A stretch of DNA of 16,287 bases, taken from positions 1 through 16,287 of the forward strand of contig CALBTQ010000195.1 in NCBI GenBank assembly GCA_937967875.1, given 5' to 3'. This stretch comes from an uncultured Pseudomonadota bacterium (GTDB lineage Bacteria > Lernaellota > Lernaellaia > Lernaellales > Lernaellaceae). Both the position numbers and the translations under genes were made by a program. The stretch's first letter is position 1; each line of letters starts with the position of its first letter. Of the stretch, positions 1 to 7,509 are shown one piece after another. The notes beneath the pieces were generated by a model. That model was not told the origin of the DNA. It made no database searches and saw only the letters and a program-made list of their open reading frames with translations.

Positions 1-68
1 CGAAATTCACCCTTCAATCCCTGGGTCTTGACGATTTTGCCCAGGGAAACCAGGGACGCTTGCTTCAC
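1..68 (-). CDS. rimM: RimM, ribosome maturation factor (5' part only)
   Basis: This is the first 22 codons of a gene running off the left edge. From a GTG start at 68 the translation contains LGKIVKTQGLKGEF, which matches the start of the RimM N-terminal barrel domain (family pattern VGKIVGTHGLKGEVRV). RimM binds the 30S subunit through protein S19 and helps process 16S rRNA. The GTG lies 13 bases after the khpA stop, as expected for the order ffh-rpsP-khpA-rimM-trmD-rplS seen in many bacteria. The ribosome binding site is weak: only an AGG overlapping the khpA stop, so translational coupling to khpA is likely (inference). The fragment is short, but motif and gene order agree. Confidence 0.85.
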   Translation of the reverse strand, partial: MKQASLVSLGKIVKTQGLKGEF

Positions 69-81
69 TGCGTTGTTTTAC

Positions 82-312
82 CTATTCGAGAATTTCCAGT
101 ACTGCCCGCTTGCGCAATTTGGTCGATGCGGCCGACAGAATCGTGCGCATCGCCCGCGCGGTGCGGCCGTTCTTGCCGATGACCTTGCCCAAGTCGTCTT
201 TGGCTACGCGCAACTCGATGACCGAAGTGGTTTCGCCCATGACTTCGTTCACCACAACGTTGTCCGGATCATCCACTAACGCTTTGGCGATGTACTCAAT
301 CAACTCCCTCAT
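82..312 (-). CDS. khpA: KhpA-type KH-domain RNA-binding protein
   Basis: A 76-residue single KH-domain protein, the usual length for KhpA (YlqC). The hallmark GXXG loop is visible as [12 protein letters not shown] at about residues 44-55, between the helices that bind single-stranded RNA. In other bacteria KhpA pairs with KhpB (Jag/EloR) and acts as a global RNA chaperone affecting cell division and envelope growth; that role is family knowledge, not seen here. The ATG at 310-312 follows a strong GGGGAGGG ribosome binding site. The gene lies between rpsP and rimM, its standard place. The 37-base gap to rpsP shows no terminator, so it is probably co-transcribed with ffh and rpsP. Confidence 0.95.
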   Translation of the reverse strand: MRELIEYIAKALVDDPDNVVVNEVMGETTSVIELRVAKDDLGKVIGKNGRTARAMRTILSAASTKLRKRAVLEILE

Positions 313-349
313 GTAAGCCCTCCCCTACATACGAACGGTAATATGCAAA

Positions 350-610
350 TCAGCTATCCGATTTGGGCTTCCACAAACCTTGTTCTTTAAGCAGGCTTCT
401 CACGGTGTCGGTGGGAATGGCCCCTTCGTTCAGCCACTTGGTCACTTTGTCCTGGTAGAAGGTCGCTTTTTTCTCGACCAGTTTCGGGTCGTAATAGCCG
501 ACCTGTTCGATGAAGCGGCCGTCGCGCGGCGCTTCGCTGTCGGCGACCACGATGCGATAGAACGGTTTCTTTTTCGCGCCAAATCGCGCGAGTCTCATCT
601 TCAACGCCAT
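350..610 (-). CDS. rpsP: 30S ribosomal protein S16
   Basis: An 86-residue protein, normal for bacterial S16. The N-terminus MALKMRLARFGAKKKPFYRI and the following VVADSEAPRDGRFIEQVGYYDP are the highly conserved S16 signature; only the C-terminal tail (WKPKSDS) is lineage-specific. S16 is needed for 30S assembly and binds 16S rRNA early, in the 5' domain. The ATG at 608-610 is preceded by AAAGGA at suitable spacing. It lies 29 bases downstream of ffh on the same strand and is followed by khpA and rimM, the widely conserved ribosome/SRP cluster. There is nothing unusual in the protein. Confidence 0.98.
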   Translation of the reverse strand: MALKMRLARFGAKKKPFYRIVVADSEAPRDGRFIEQVGYYDPKLVEKKATFYQDKVTKWLNEGAIPTDTVRSLLKEQGLWKPKSDS

Positions 611-639
611 CAGTGCTTTTCCTTTCTCCGGTTGAAGAA

Positions 640-2088
<1,449 letters not shown>

Positions 2089-2176
2089 GAAGCGCCTTGT
2101 TTCCTCGTCTCGCTATCGCTGCATCAGCATCCCGTGAGCACTACCGCACATCATCAAAATACACGTGCATTTATAT

Positions 2177-2192
2177 CCCCGCGCTCGCGGGG
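2177..2192 (-). promoter_or_regulatory. Hairpin at the predicted 5' end of the ffh transcript
   Basis: A perfect 6-base-pair palindrome, CCCCGC (2177-2182) and GCGGGG (2187-2192), with a 4-base loop lies immediately after the predicted start at about 2194. It would place a stable GC hairpin at the extreme 5' end of the mRNA. A role in transcript stability or promoter escape is inference only. Confidence 0.35.
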
Positions 2193-2200
2193 AAGTGCGC

Positions 2201-2228
2201 AATATATTGAAATCCATCGATTAGTCAA
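2201..2228 (-). promoter_or_regulatory. Predicted sigma70-type promoter of the ffh operon
   Basis: Read on the minus strand, TTGACT (2228-2223) and TATATT (2206-2201) are separated by 16 bases; each matches 5 of 6 consensus positions. The predicted transcript start is near 2194, giving a leader of about 105 bases before the ffh ATG. No other promoter-like pair this good was seen upstream of ffh. Confidence 0.6.
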
Positions 2229-2439
2229 GTACATAATTGGCTGAGGTCCCTATCTCCTTTCCGCTACCATACGCCAAACCGCCCGGCCAACGCAAGAGAA
2301 ATATCGATTGTTTGCAATTAGTTATAAATTTCAGGATCCGATGAGTCTATAGAAAATTTTCGAGAAAATCCCATCTTGTACTTTTCAATATCGGTCGATT
2401 TGAGATTTTCCATATTCCACGCCGGTTTAGCCGAATACC

Positions 2440-2781
2440 TCAATCGCGCTTGTGGTGCGCCAGGTCGTCCGGCAGGGGCAGCGAAATTTCCACCAGGCCC
2501 ATAATCTGCCCGTCGCGCTTCCAGGGCGTTTGGTAGATCAGCTTTTTCTTTCCGTTCTTTTCGATCGTGTACGCGTTGGTCGTTCCCTCGGCAAGCATCC
2601 GCGCCAACTGGGTGCGCGCCGGCTCGGGGTGACAGTCCAGCACGTTCATGCCCAGCAGCGCCGCTCCGCCGTACTTGGCGAACACCGCGCGCGACGCCTC
2701 GTTCATCTCGACGATGATCCCCGCGCGATCGCACACCGTGATCGCCACGCCCAGTTCGTCGGCCCATTCGTGATCGCCCAT
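2440..2781 (-). CDS. Small stand-alone PAS-domain protein
   Basis: A 113-residue cytoplasmic protein that is essentially one PAS fold (about residues 8-100), with no output domain. PAS features include GVAITVCDRAGIIVEMNEAS (start of the fold, strand-turn-strand and first helix), GMNVLDCHPEP at 44-54 before the connector helix, and the closing strands around QTPWKRDGQIMGLVEIS. Such domains sense small ligands, redox state or light, or mediate dimerisation; the ligand cannot be read here. Cys17 and the Cys50-His51 pair are candidates for cofactor or redox contacts (inference). The ATG at 2779-2781 has an excellent GGGAGG ribosome binding site. It lies alone between the beta-propeller lipoprotein terminator and ffh, and may act with a separate kinase or cyclase elsewhere. 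Confidence 0.85.
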   Translation of the reverse strand: MGDHEWADELGVAITVCDRAGIIVEMNEASRAVFAKYGGAALLGMNVLDCHPEPARTQLARMLAEGTTNAYTIEKNGKKKLIYQTPWKRDGQIMGLVEISLPLPDDLAHHKRD

Positions 2782-2953
2782 GCGCGCCTCCCGTGGATGT
2801 TTCGCCCGATGCTACGCAAAACGCCGCCGCGAAAAAAGCCCGGAGGGCGTCCCCGAACCTATGTTTTTTAGTTACCGGCGAACGACCTTGGTTTGCGGGC
2901 AATTGCTCATGACTTGATTGTTCCCAGTAACTAATAACTAGCCGCTTCTAACT

Positions 2954-2985
2954 AAAAAGGGCTCCCCCGCGGGAGAGCCCTTTTT
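2954..2985. terminator. Bidirectional rho-independent terminator
   Basis: AAAAAGGGCTC and GAGCCCTTTTT flank a CCC/GGG inner stem, giving a strong GC hairpin with an A run on one side and a T run on the other. It starts about 20 bases beyond the stop codon of the beta-propeller lipoprotein gene, which it most likely terminates on the minus strand. Because of its symmetry it would also stop plus-strand transcription. Confidence 0.85.
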
Positions 2986-3005
2986 CAGGAACGCCTGTTT
3001 GGTGA

Positions 3006-4172
3006 TTAATCGCAAATACGCACGATCGACAAACCCTGCGCCATGTTGTCGGCGAGGTACGCGTAATTGCCCATCACCACCACCCCGTGCGGGCCGTCGG
3101 CCATTTCGTTGGGCGGAACGACGTCCAACGGATCGCCGATCATCGCCAGACCGGACGAAGCGTCGAACAGCGCCAAACCGCCCTGCGAGTTGGCCGCCGC
3201 AAATACATCGGTATAGGCCGTGCCCATGATCGTTTTGGCTCCGGCATAGGCGCTGTCGTACACGCCGTCGCCGGTCTGGACCACGGCCACTTCGGTCAAA
3301 TCCATCTCCAGCGCGATCAATCCCGCGCCCCAATCGGAGAAATAAACGATGTCGTCATGAATGGTCACGCCCAGACCCCACGGCTCATGGCCCGCGGCGC
3401 CCGCGTTGAAATAGGTGTCCTCGATGGTCGGATCGGTTTTTTGACTGACATTGAATTTGTACAGCGTGCCGTCGCCGCCGCCGCCGAAACAATAGCTCAA
3501 GGTGCACGCCAGCGAGATGATCGCCTCGCCCGGGATCGACAGCTTGCCCACGCGCACGGGAAGATCGCCCTTGGCGGATTCCTGAAAGATTTCCAAGTAG
3601 CCGTCGCTGCCGTTGCCGCCGCCGCGATACATCATGCCGTCGGCCACGGCGATCGACTCGACGATCGGCAGATCGTACGAGGTGACGGTCCACACCCATT
3701 CCGGATCAGCCGGATCGGTCAATAAGTATTTATGCGTGCCGCCGGATTTATCGGCAACATACAAAGCGGTATCGGTCAAGGCGAAGTCCCAGGCCTCACC
3801 CGCCGTGTCCCAGGTGTCAACGAGCGTCGGGGCGGTCACGTCGCTCACGTCCACCACGTGGAAGCCCTGTTCCTTGCACGCGACGTAGCAGTAGTCGCCG
3901 GCGCAGGCCAGATCCTCGGCGTAATCGAGTTCCAGCCAGCCTACGACGTCGCCGAAATAGCCGACATCGTCGTCGTCATCATCGTCGCCGGTATCGTCGT
4001 CGCTTGTATCGTCGTCGCCGGTATCGTCGTCATCGTCGTCGTCATCGTCGTCATCGTCGTCATCATCGGCCTCATCGTCGTTGTCGTCGTCGTCATCGTC
4101 GCCGCAGGCGATGAACGCGCCCAACGAAAGAACCAGAATCAAAATGGCCATTAAATAAAAAAGTCGTTGCAT
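3006..4172 (-). CDS. Asp-tethered lipoprotein with LVIVD-type beta-propeller
   Basis: A 388-residue predicted surface lipoprotein. Residues 1-22 form a signal peptide and Cys23 (FIAC, a slightly atypical lipobox) is the expected lipidation site. Residues 25-69 are an almost pure aspartate linker broken by N, EA, TG and TS. From about 71 on, the protein has repeated blades of LVIVD character: AEDLACAGDYCYVACKEQGF followed by HVVDVSDVTAPTLVDTWDT, then further blades ending GNYAYLADNMAQGLSIV. This family forms beta-propellers that usually serve in binding; no catalytic residues are evident and the ligand is unknown. The ATG at 4170-4172 has a strong AGGAGG site. A terminator follows the stop, so this gene ends its transcript. 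The Asp run is encoded by GAC/GAT repeats (3966-4100). Confidence 0.85.
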   Translation of the reverse strand: MQRLFYLMAILILVLSLGAFIACGDDDDDDNDDEADDDDDDDDDDDDDDDTGDDDTSDDDTGDDDDDDDVGYFGDVVGWLELDYAEDLACAGDYCYVACKEQGFHVVDVSDVTAPTLVDTWDTAGEAWDFALTDTALYVADKSGGTHKYLLTDPADPEWVWTVTSYDLPIVESIAVADGMMYRGGGNGSDGYLEIFQESAKGDLPVRVGKLSIPGEAIISLACTLSYCFGGGGDGTLYKFNVSQKTDPTIEDTYFNAGAAGHEPWGLGVTIHDDIVYFSDWGAGLIALEMDLTEVAVVQTGDGVYDSAYAGAKTIMGTAYTDVFAAANSQGGLALFDASSGLAMIGDPLDVVPPNEMADGPHGVVVMGNYAYLADNMAQGLSIVRICD

Positions 4173-4322
4173 AACTCCTCCTTTTTTCGTCCGCGCAAAT
4201 GCGCAAACGGTCCTCCCTTGAATCGTCCATTTTTAACAAGTTGTTCTCCTGGTGTGTGCCATCGGCGTCACATCCGCCGGACTTTACACATTTTTTCGCC
4301 CTATCAACGACGATTGTCTACG

Positions 4323-5318
4323 TTATTTTCTCTGCCAACGATCGTTTTCTTCGAGGATGGAGCGCGGTCCGTCGCCGTCGAGCCACTTTTTCGCCGCATC
4401 ATCATTCTTTAAATACGCATCCCAGAACGCCGCGGTCAGCGCCAGCATCGCCCGGTGATGGTTGGGATTGCGCGCCTCGCGATCGCCCGGCAGCGCGCGG
4501 TCGGAAAAGGCCGAATGCTCCGCGTTGTCCAGCACGACCTCGTACTTGCCGCCCGGCGGCAGCGCTGGGTACACCGCCAGGCGCGAGGCCGCGTCCGCGT
4601 CGCCGATCGCCGCCACGTCCTTGGCGCCGGTCATCAGCAGCCAGGGGATCTTCACCGCGCCGAACGCCTTGCTCGCGCGGCCGAACTGCGGGCTGCTCGG
4701 GCTGAACATGATCGCCGCTTTGATGCGCGCGTCCGGGCCCGACACCAGCCCCAGCGGCGCGCGCTGGCCGGCGACGTACTGCGTCGTGATCGCCCCGAAC
4801 GAATGCCCCGACATGCCCACGTGATCCATGTCCAGGCGCCCGAACAGCACGTGTCCCTCGATTTTGCGCCAGCGCCCGAGTTGATCGAGCACCGCCGACA
4901 CATCCTGCACGCGAAGTTTGAGATTCTCCGCGCTCGCCGCCTTTTTCAGCGCCGCCTTGCGCTTGCGCGGTTCGGCATTCCGCCAGACCGCCTCGTCGCT
5001 GCCCGCGTGCTGCAGGAACACCGCGACATACCCCCGCGCCGCCCAGTGCTTGCCCAGAAACGCGTTGTTGTGACGCGAGCCGCCCAGGCCGTGGCTGAAC
5101 AACGCCACCGGCGCGGGCTCGGTCGTCGCGGGCAGGTAGACGAAAAGCGGAACGACGCGTTCGCGCGCCTGATCGTGCACGACCAACTCGACGGTCGCCG
5201 GCGCGAAACCGGCCGAAACCGCCAGCGGATCGTACGCCGGTCGGTCCGCCGCGACCGACGCCGCCAGGGCGATCGTCGCAAGGATGCACCAAAAAACGAT
5301 GGTTGCGTTGCGTCGCAT
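4323..5318 (-). CDS. Secreted alpha/beta hydrolase (dienelactone/PAF-acetylhydrolase-like)
   Basis: A 331-residue alpha/beta-hydrolase-fold enzyme with an N-terminal signal peptide (about residues 1-24, ending SVAA). The catalytic triad can be read: nucleophile Ser173 in GMSGHSFGA, acid Asp234 in LLMTGAKDVA and His268 in DNAEHSAF. The oxyanion region is FSHGLGG at 74-80. The sequence style (SHGLGGSRHNNAFLGKHWAA, GHSFGAITTQ) resembles the PAF-acetylhydrolase/dienelactone hydrolase-like predicted esterases; the substrate is unknown, and an ester or lipid-like molecule in the periplasm is inferred. The ATG at 5316-5318 has a weak GGATGAG site, with an extended -10 promoter upstream. The gap of 150 bases to the beta-propeller gene shows no clear terminator, so read-through is possible. 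Confidence 0.88.
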   Translation of the reverse strand: MRRNATIVFWCILATIALAASVAADRPAYDPLAVSAGFAPATVELVVHDQARERVVPLFVYLPATTEPAPVALFSHGLGGSRHNNAFLGKHWAARGYVAVFLQHAGSDEAVWRNAEPRKRKAALKKAASAENLKLRVQDVSAVLDQLGRWRKIEGHVLFGRLDMDHVGMSGHSFGAITTQYVAGQRAPLGLVSGPDARIKAAIMFSPSSPQFGRASKAFGAVKIPWLLMTGAKDVAAIGDADAASRLAVYPALPPGGKYEVVLDNAEHSAFSDRALPGDREARNPNHHRAMLALTAAFWDAYLKNDDAAKKWLDGDGPRSILEENDRWQRK

Positions 5319-5347
5319 AGCTCATCCGCTGCGAGGATTTTTGCCTC

Positions 5348-5378
5348 ATCATAGCACCTCCGCGCCGGCCCTCGGCAA
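5348..5378 (-). promoter_or_regulatory. Predicted extended -10 promoter of the hydrolase gene
   Basis: On the minus strand TTGCCG (5378-5373) is followed after 19 bases by TATGAT (5353-5348), preceded by TG one base earlier (TGCTATGAT), an extended -10 element. The expected start near 5341 gives a leader of about 23 bases before the ATG. The -35 is poor and the spacing long, but the -10 is strong. Confidence 0.5.
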
Positions 5379-5425
5379 GTGAATCGTACCGAAAAATCAC
5401 ACGTTAGCGCCGGATGAAAAACCAT

Positions 5426-5454
5426 GTGACAAACGCGCAGGCCTTGCGTAGTCT
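5426..5454 (+). promoter_or_regulatory. Possible promoter of the Cys-rich lipoprotein and protease genes
   Basis: GTGACA (5426-5431) and TAGTCT (5449-5454) are separated by exactly 17 bases. The first matches 5 of 6 -35 positions; the -10 match is only T, A and the final T. The expected start at about 5461 lies 21 bases before the ATG at 5482. It is divergent from the hydrolase promoter. Confidence 0.35.
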
Positions 5455-5481
5455 GGAGCACAGAACAAAAGGGAGTTTTCG

Positions 5482-5799
5482 ATGGAAAAGAAGCTGATCC
5501 TGCTGGCGATTCTGTTGTTTGCTTTTTCGGCCGCCGCGATGATCGCCGCCTGCGACGACGATGACGACGACGACAATGACGACGCCGATGACGACGACGA
5601 CGACACAGACGACGAGGACCCCTGTGTCGCCCAGGCCAAGCTCGACGCCCAGGAGGCTTGCGAAACCGTGGACATGGATGCGGACCTGTCGCACTACGGC
5701 CACGAGACCCAAGGCCTGGAATGCGATTACTATTGCGGCGGCGGCTATTACTATTGGTCCAGCGAATGCCTCAACGGCATATGCATCTGCTGCCAGTAA
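5482..5799 (+). CDS. Small Cys-rich Asp-tethered lipoprotein
   Basis: A 105-residue protein with signal peptide MEKKLILLAILLFAFSAAAM and lipobox IAAC, so Cys24 is the likely lipidated residue. Residues 25-46 are a nearly pure Asp linker. The remaining 58 or so residues hold eight cysteines (48, 60, 81, 85, 96, 101, 103, 104) and a Gly/Tyr-rich patch (GGGYYYW), suggesting a small disulfide-locked domain exposed outside the cell. I do not recognise the family. Asp at position +2 after the lipid Cys would be an inner-membrane retention signal in E. coli, but the rule may not hold here. GGGAG lies 6 bases before the ATG. It is followed 43 bases later by the protease gene on the same strand, so the two are probably co-transcribed. 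Confidence 0.85.
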   Translation: MEKKLILLAILLFAFSAAAMIAACDDDDDDDNDDADDDDDDTDDEDPCVAQAKLDAQEACETVDMDADLSHYGHETQGLECDYYCGGGYYYWSSECLNGICICCQ

Positions 5800-5842
5800 T
5801 CGACGCGAAAAACAATCCGCCTCTCCCCGGGAGGAAATGAGA

Positions 5843-6703
5843 ATGCATCGTTACGTACTGATTTTCCTCGTCGCCCTCGCGACGCTCGCCCTGTGCGCCG
5901 GTCCGCTCGCCGCGCAGGAGAATTTCTGGACGGTCGTTTACACCGACAGCTCGACCGAGGGCGGTTCGTCCGGCTCGGCGCTGCTCAACGGCTACGGCCA
6001 GATCATCGGCCAGCTTACCGGCGGCAACGCCTCGTGCGACGCGCCGCTGGACGATCCGGCCTACTACGACCTGTACGGCATGTTCGCCAAGTCGTGGGAT
6101 GTCGGCCTGGATCAGTACCTGGGCAGCGGCAAGTCCGCCGGCACGCTGGGCGCGACGATCCCCGACGCGCTGGCGTCCGCGCCCGCGCCGATCCTCACTC
6201 CCGGCCTCGCGTTGCATCTGCCCGCGCAGGCCGCGCACACGCTGACGCTCGACGCGCAAACCGTCGCCCAGGCGCGGGAGAAATTCGCCGATCTCGCGCG
6301 GCAAAACGACAAGCGGCAAATGACCGGCGTGCACCTTGAGGCGCCGGCCGTCGACGCGGACCGGTGGGAGCGCCTCACCGACGCGAGCGGCGCTACCTCC
6401 TGGCGTCTGGCCGTGCACGCGCCCGCGGCCGCCACGCTGCGCTTGCGCTTCACGCGGTTGAACATCGGGCCCGACGATCTGGTCGTCGTGTACGCCGCGC
6501 CCGCCGCCGCGACCGGCCTGCCGGTGCAGCCCTCGCCGACGGCCACCGCCGCCGCGTTCTGGGGTCCGCTGACCGTGGGCGACACCGTGTTCGTCGAGGT
6601 CGTCACCGCAGCCAAAACGCCGCCCGACGTGGTCTTCGATCGACTCAGCTACGGCCTGACGCATCCGGCGCTCGCCGCGGCCGCCGGCAAGGAAGGCAGT
6701 TGA
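5843..6703 (+). CDS. Permuted lysyl-endopeptidase-like protease, first part (catalytic Ser and propeptide) up to an in-frame UGA
   Basis: 286 codons ending at TGA 6701-6703; the same frame continues with the rest of the protease. The ATG at 5843 is chosen because GGGAGG (5829-5834) is 8 bases before it; the ATG at 5837 is too close. Residues 1-24 form a signal peptide (ending PLAA). Residues 25-110 match the C-terminal catalytic segment of lysyl-endopeptidase (S1-type) proteases: TEGGSSGSALLNGYGQIIGQ with catalytic Ser43, then LTGGNASC (Cys65). Residues 110-280 resemble the propeptide of that family (ATSWRLAVHAPAAATLRLRF, DDLVVVYAAP), which normally lies at the N-terminus. The normal order is propeptide, His, Asp, Ser, so the gene appears circularly permuted. 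Alternatives are a rearranged pseudogene or an assembly artefact. Confidence 0.75.
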   Translation: MHRYVLIFLVALATLALCAGPLAAQENFWTVVYTDSSTEGGSSGSALLNGYGQIIGQLTGGNASCDAPLDDPAYYDLYGMFAKSWDVGLDQYLGSGKSAGTLGATIPDALASAPAPILTPGLALHLPAQAAHTLTLDAQTVAQAREKFADLARQNDKRQMTGVHLEAPAVDADRWERLTDASGATSWRLAVHAPAAATLRLRFTRLNIGPDDLVVVYAAPAAATGLPVQPSPTATAAAFWGPLTVGDTVFVEVVTAAKTPPDVVFDRLSYGLTHPALAAAAGKEGS

Positions 6704-6742
6704 TATCTGGATCCGAACTGCTTCGTCGACCAGATGGTCGGC
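6701..6742 (+). promoter_or_regulatory. In-frame UGA with a SECIS-like hairpin
   Basis: TGA 6701-6703 interrupts the protease frame. Downstream, 6725-6731 and 6736-6742 form a 7-base-pair stem (one G-U) with loop AGAT (6732-6735). The loop starts 28 bases after the UGA and has G at its second position, which agrees with the bacterial SECIS pattern as I remember it. A competing stem, ATCTGG (6705-6710) with CCAGAT (6730-6735), uses some of the same bases. GC-rich sequence makes such hairpins by chance, so this is suggestive only. Confidence 0.3.
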
Positions 6743-7306
6743 CTCGATTCGCTCATGAACGGCGTGGGCCAGATGGTCTTTGAAATCCCGGACGGTCAAG
6801 CGGTGTGCACCGGCACGATGATCCTGGATGAAGCGCAATCCTTCACGCCGTACTTTTACACCGCCAACCATTGCTTCGACACGCAAAGCGCCGCCGACTC
6901 GCTGATTGTCTCCTTCTTCTGGTACACCGATCAGTGCAACGGCACGGCACTGCCCTGGGAGCAGGTGTCGACCTACGTCGAGGGTTCGGACATTCTGGTG
7001 CATTCCGAGGAAACCGACGTGCTGCTGCTGCAACTCGACCAGTACCCGCCGCCGGGCGCCACCTACTTCGGCTGGACCACCACCGATCCGGCCATCGACG
7101 ATCCCATCTTCGTACTGCACCACCCGGCGGGCACCTTCATGCGCCTGTCCTTCGGCTACATCAGCGGCGCCTCCGACGCCGACGACGTCAATTTCGACGA
7201 TGACGATCCCGACGACATCGACGACGATGACGACGACGATGACGATGACGATGACGACAAAGGCGACGATGACGACGATGATGACGACGGGTGTTGCGGC
7301 TGCTGA
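6734..7306 (+). CDS. Permuted lysyl-endopeptidase-like protease, second part (catalytic His and Asp, Asp-rich Cys tail)
   Basis: This continues the preceding gene in the same frame after the UGA. 6734 is only the first ATG and has no ribosome binding site; coding similarity begins directly after the UGA with YLDPNCFVDQ. Counted through the UGA (codon 287), catalytic His343 lies in FYTANHCFD and Asp392 in SEETDVLLLQL; FVLHHPAGTFMRLSFG matches the family's HHP segment. Cysteines 293, 322, 344 and 365 align with those forming two disulfides in Achromobacter protease I; the UGA aligns with its Cys6, whose partner would be Cys65. The protein lacks the Ser segment here because that lies in the first part. 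From about residue 452 it becomes an Asp run and ends GCCGC. If the UGA is a true stop, this half is not made. Confidence 0.65.
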   Translation: MVGLDSLMNGVGQMVFEIPDGQAVCTGTMILDEAQSFTPYFYTANHCFDTQSAADSLIVSFFWYTDQCNGTALPWEQVSTYVEGSDILVHSEETDVLLLQLDQYPPPGATYFGWTTTDPAIDDPIFVLHHPAGTFMRLSFGYISGASDADDVNFDDDDPDDIDDDDDDDDDDDDDKGDDDDDDDDGCCGC

Positions 7307-7410
7307 GGACAAAACGATTGAGCGAAGCGAAATCCCGCCGCAGGCGGGACGACGATGACGACAAAGGCGACGATGACGACGATGATGACGACGGGTGTTG
7401 CGGCTGCTGA
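7247..7410 (+). repeat. 60-base direct repeat flanking a palindrome
   Basis: Bases 7247-7306 (the end of the protease gene, with its stop) are repeated identically at 7351-7410. The 44 bases between them contain TCCCGCC (7333-7339) and GGCGGGA (7343-7349), a perfect 7-base-pair hairpin with a 3-base loop. The second copy would encode the same Asp-rich GCCGC tail but has no gene attached. No T run follows the hairpin, so it is not a classical terminator. Confidence 0.9.
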
Positions 7411-7509
7411 CAATTCGGAATTTTGCTAATGCGGAATGCGGAATTTGGACCGAGTCACAATCGTGTTCAAATATTTATAAGCACAGCTTTCGCCTTTCGG
7501 CGAAAACTA

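Larger units (their letters stand above)
2089..2439. other. Intergenic region between ffh and the PAS gene, no gene seen
   Basis: About 350 bases, clearly more AT-rich than the genes around it. The left part (2177-2228) holds the ffh promoter and 5' hairpin. The right part (2240-2439) is the 3' side of the PAS gene; it contains a weak inverted pair GAAAATC/GATTTTC (around 2360-2410) but no convincing terminator with a T run. No RNA gene or recognisable coding region was found. Confidence 0.6.

Noticed and set aside
2318..2413. A 31-codon reading frame on the minus strand (MENLKSTDIEKYKMGFSRKF and 11 more residues)
   Set aside because: It lies in AT-rich DNA with no convincing ribosome binding site and no recognisable domain; a chance frame is more likely.
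2838..2858. GCCC/GGGC hairpin with a T run in the leader of the PAS gene (minus strand), as an attenuator
   Set aside because: The stem is only four base pairs and no alternative pairing or leader peptide was seen.
3966..4100. GAY trinucleotide runs as a CRISPR or tandem-repeat array
   Set aside because: They are in-frame coding repeats for aspartate without spacers; they are explained by the protein linker.
6705..6735. Stem ATCTGG/CCAGAT with inner CGAA/TTCG right after the UGA, as a SECIS
   Set aside because: Its apical loop (CTGC) lacks G in the first two positions and lies too close to the UGA; the 6725-6742 hairpin fits better.
5771..7312. A 513-codon frame on the minus strand opposite the protease gene
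   Set aside because: Its Arg/Val-rich, low-complexity composition is typical of the antisense of a high-GC gene; the plus strand has clear protease motifs.
7333..7349. Hairpin after the protease gene as a rho-independent terminator
   Set aside because: No T run follows on either strand; it is better explained as a REP-like palindrome between the direct repeats.
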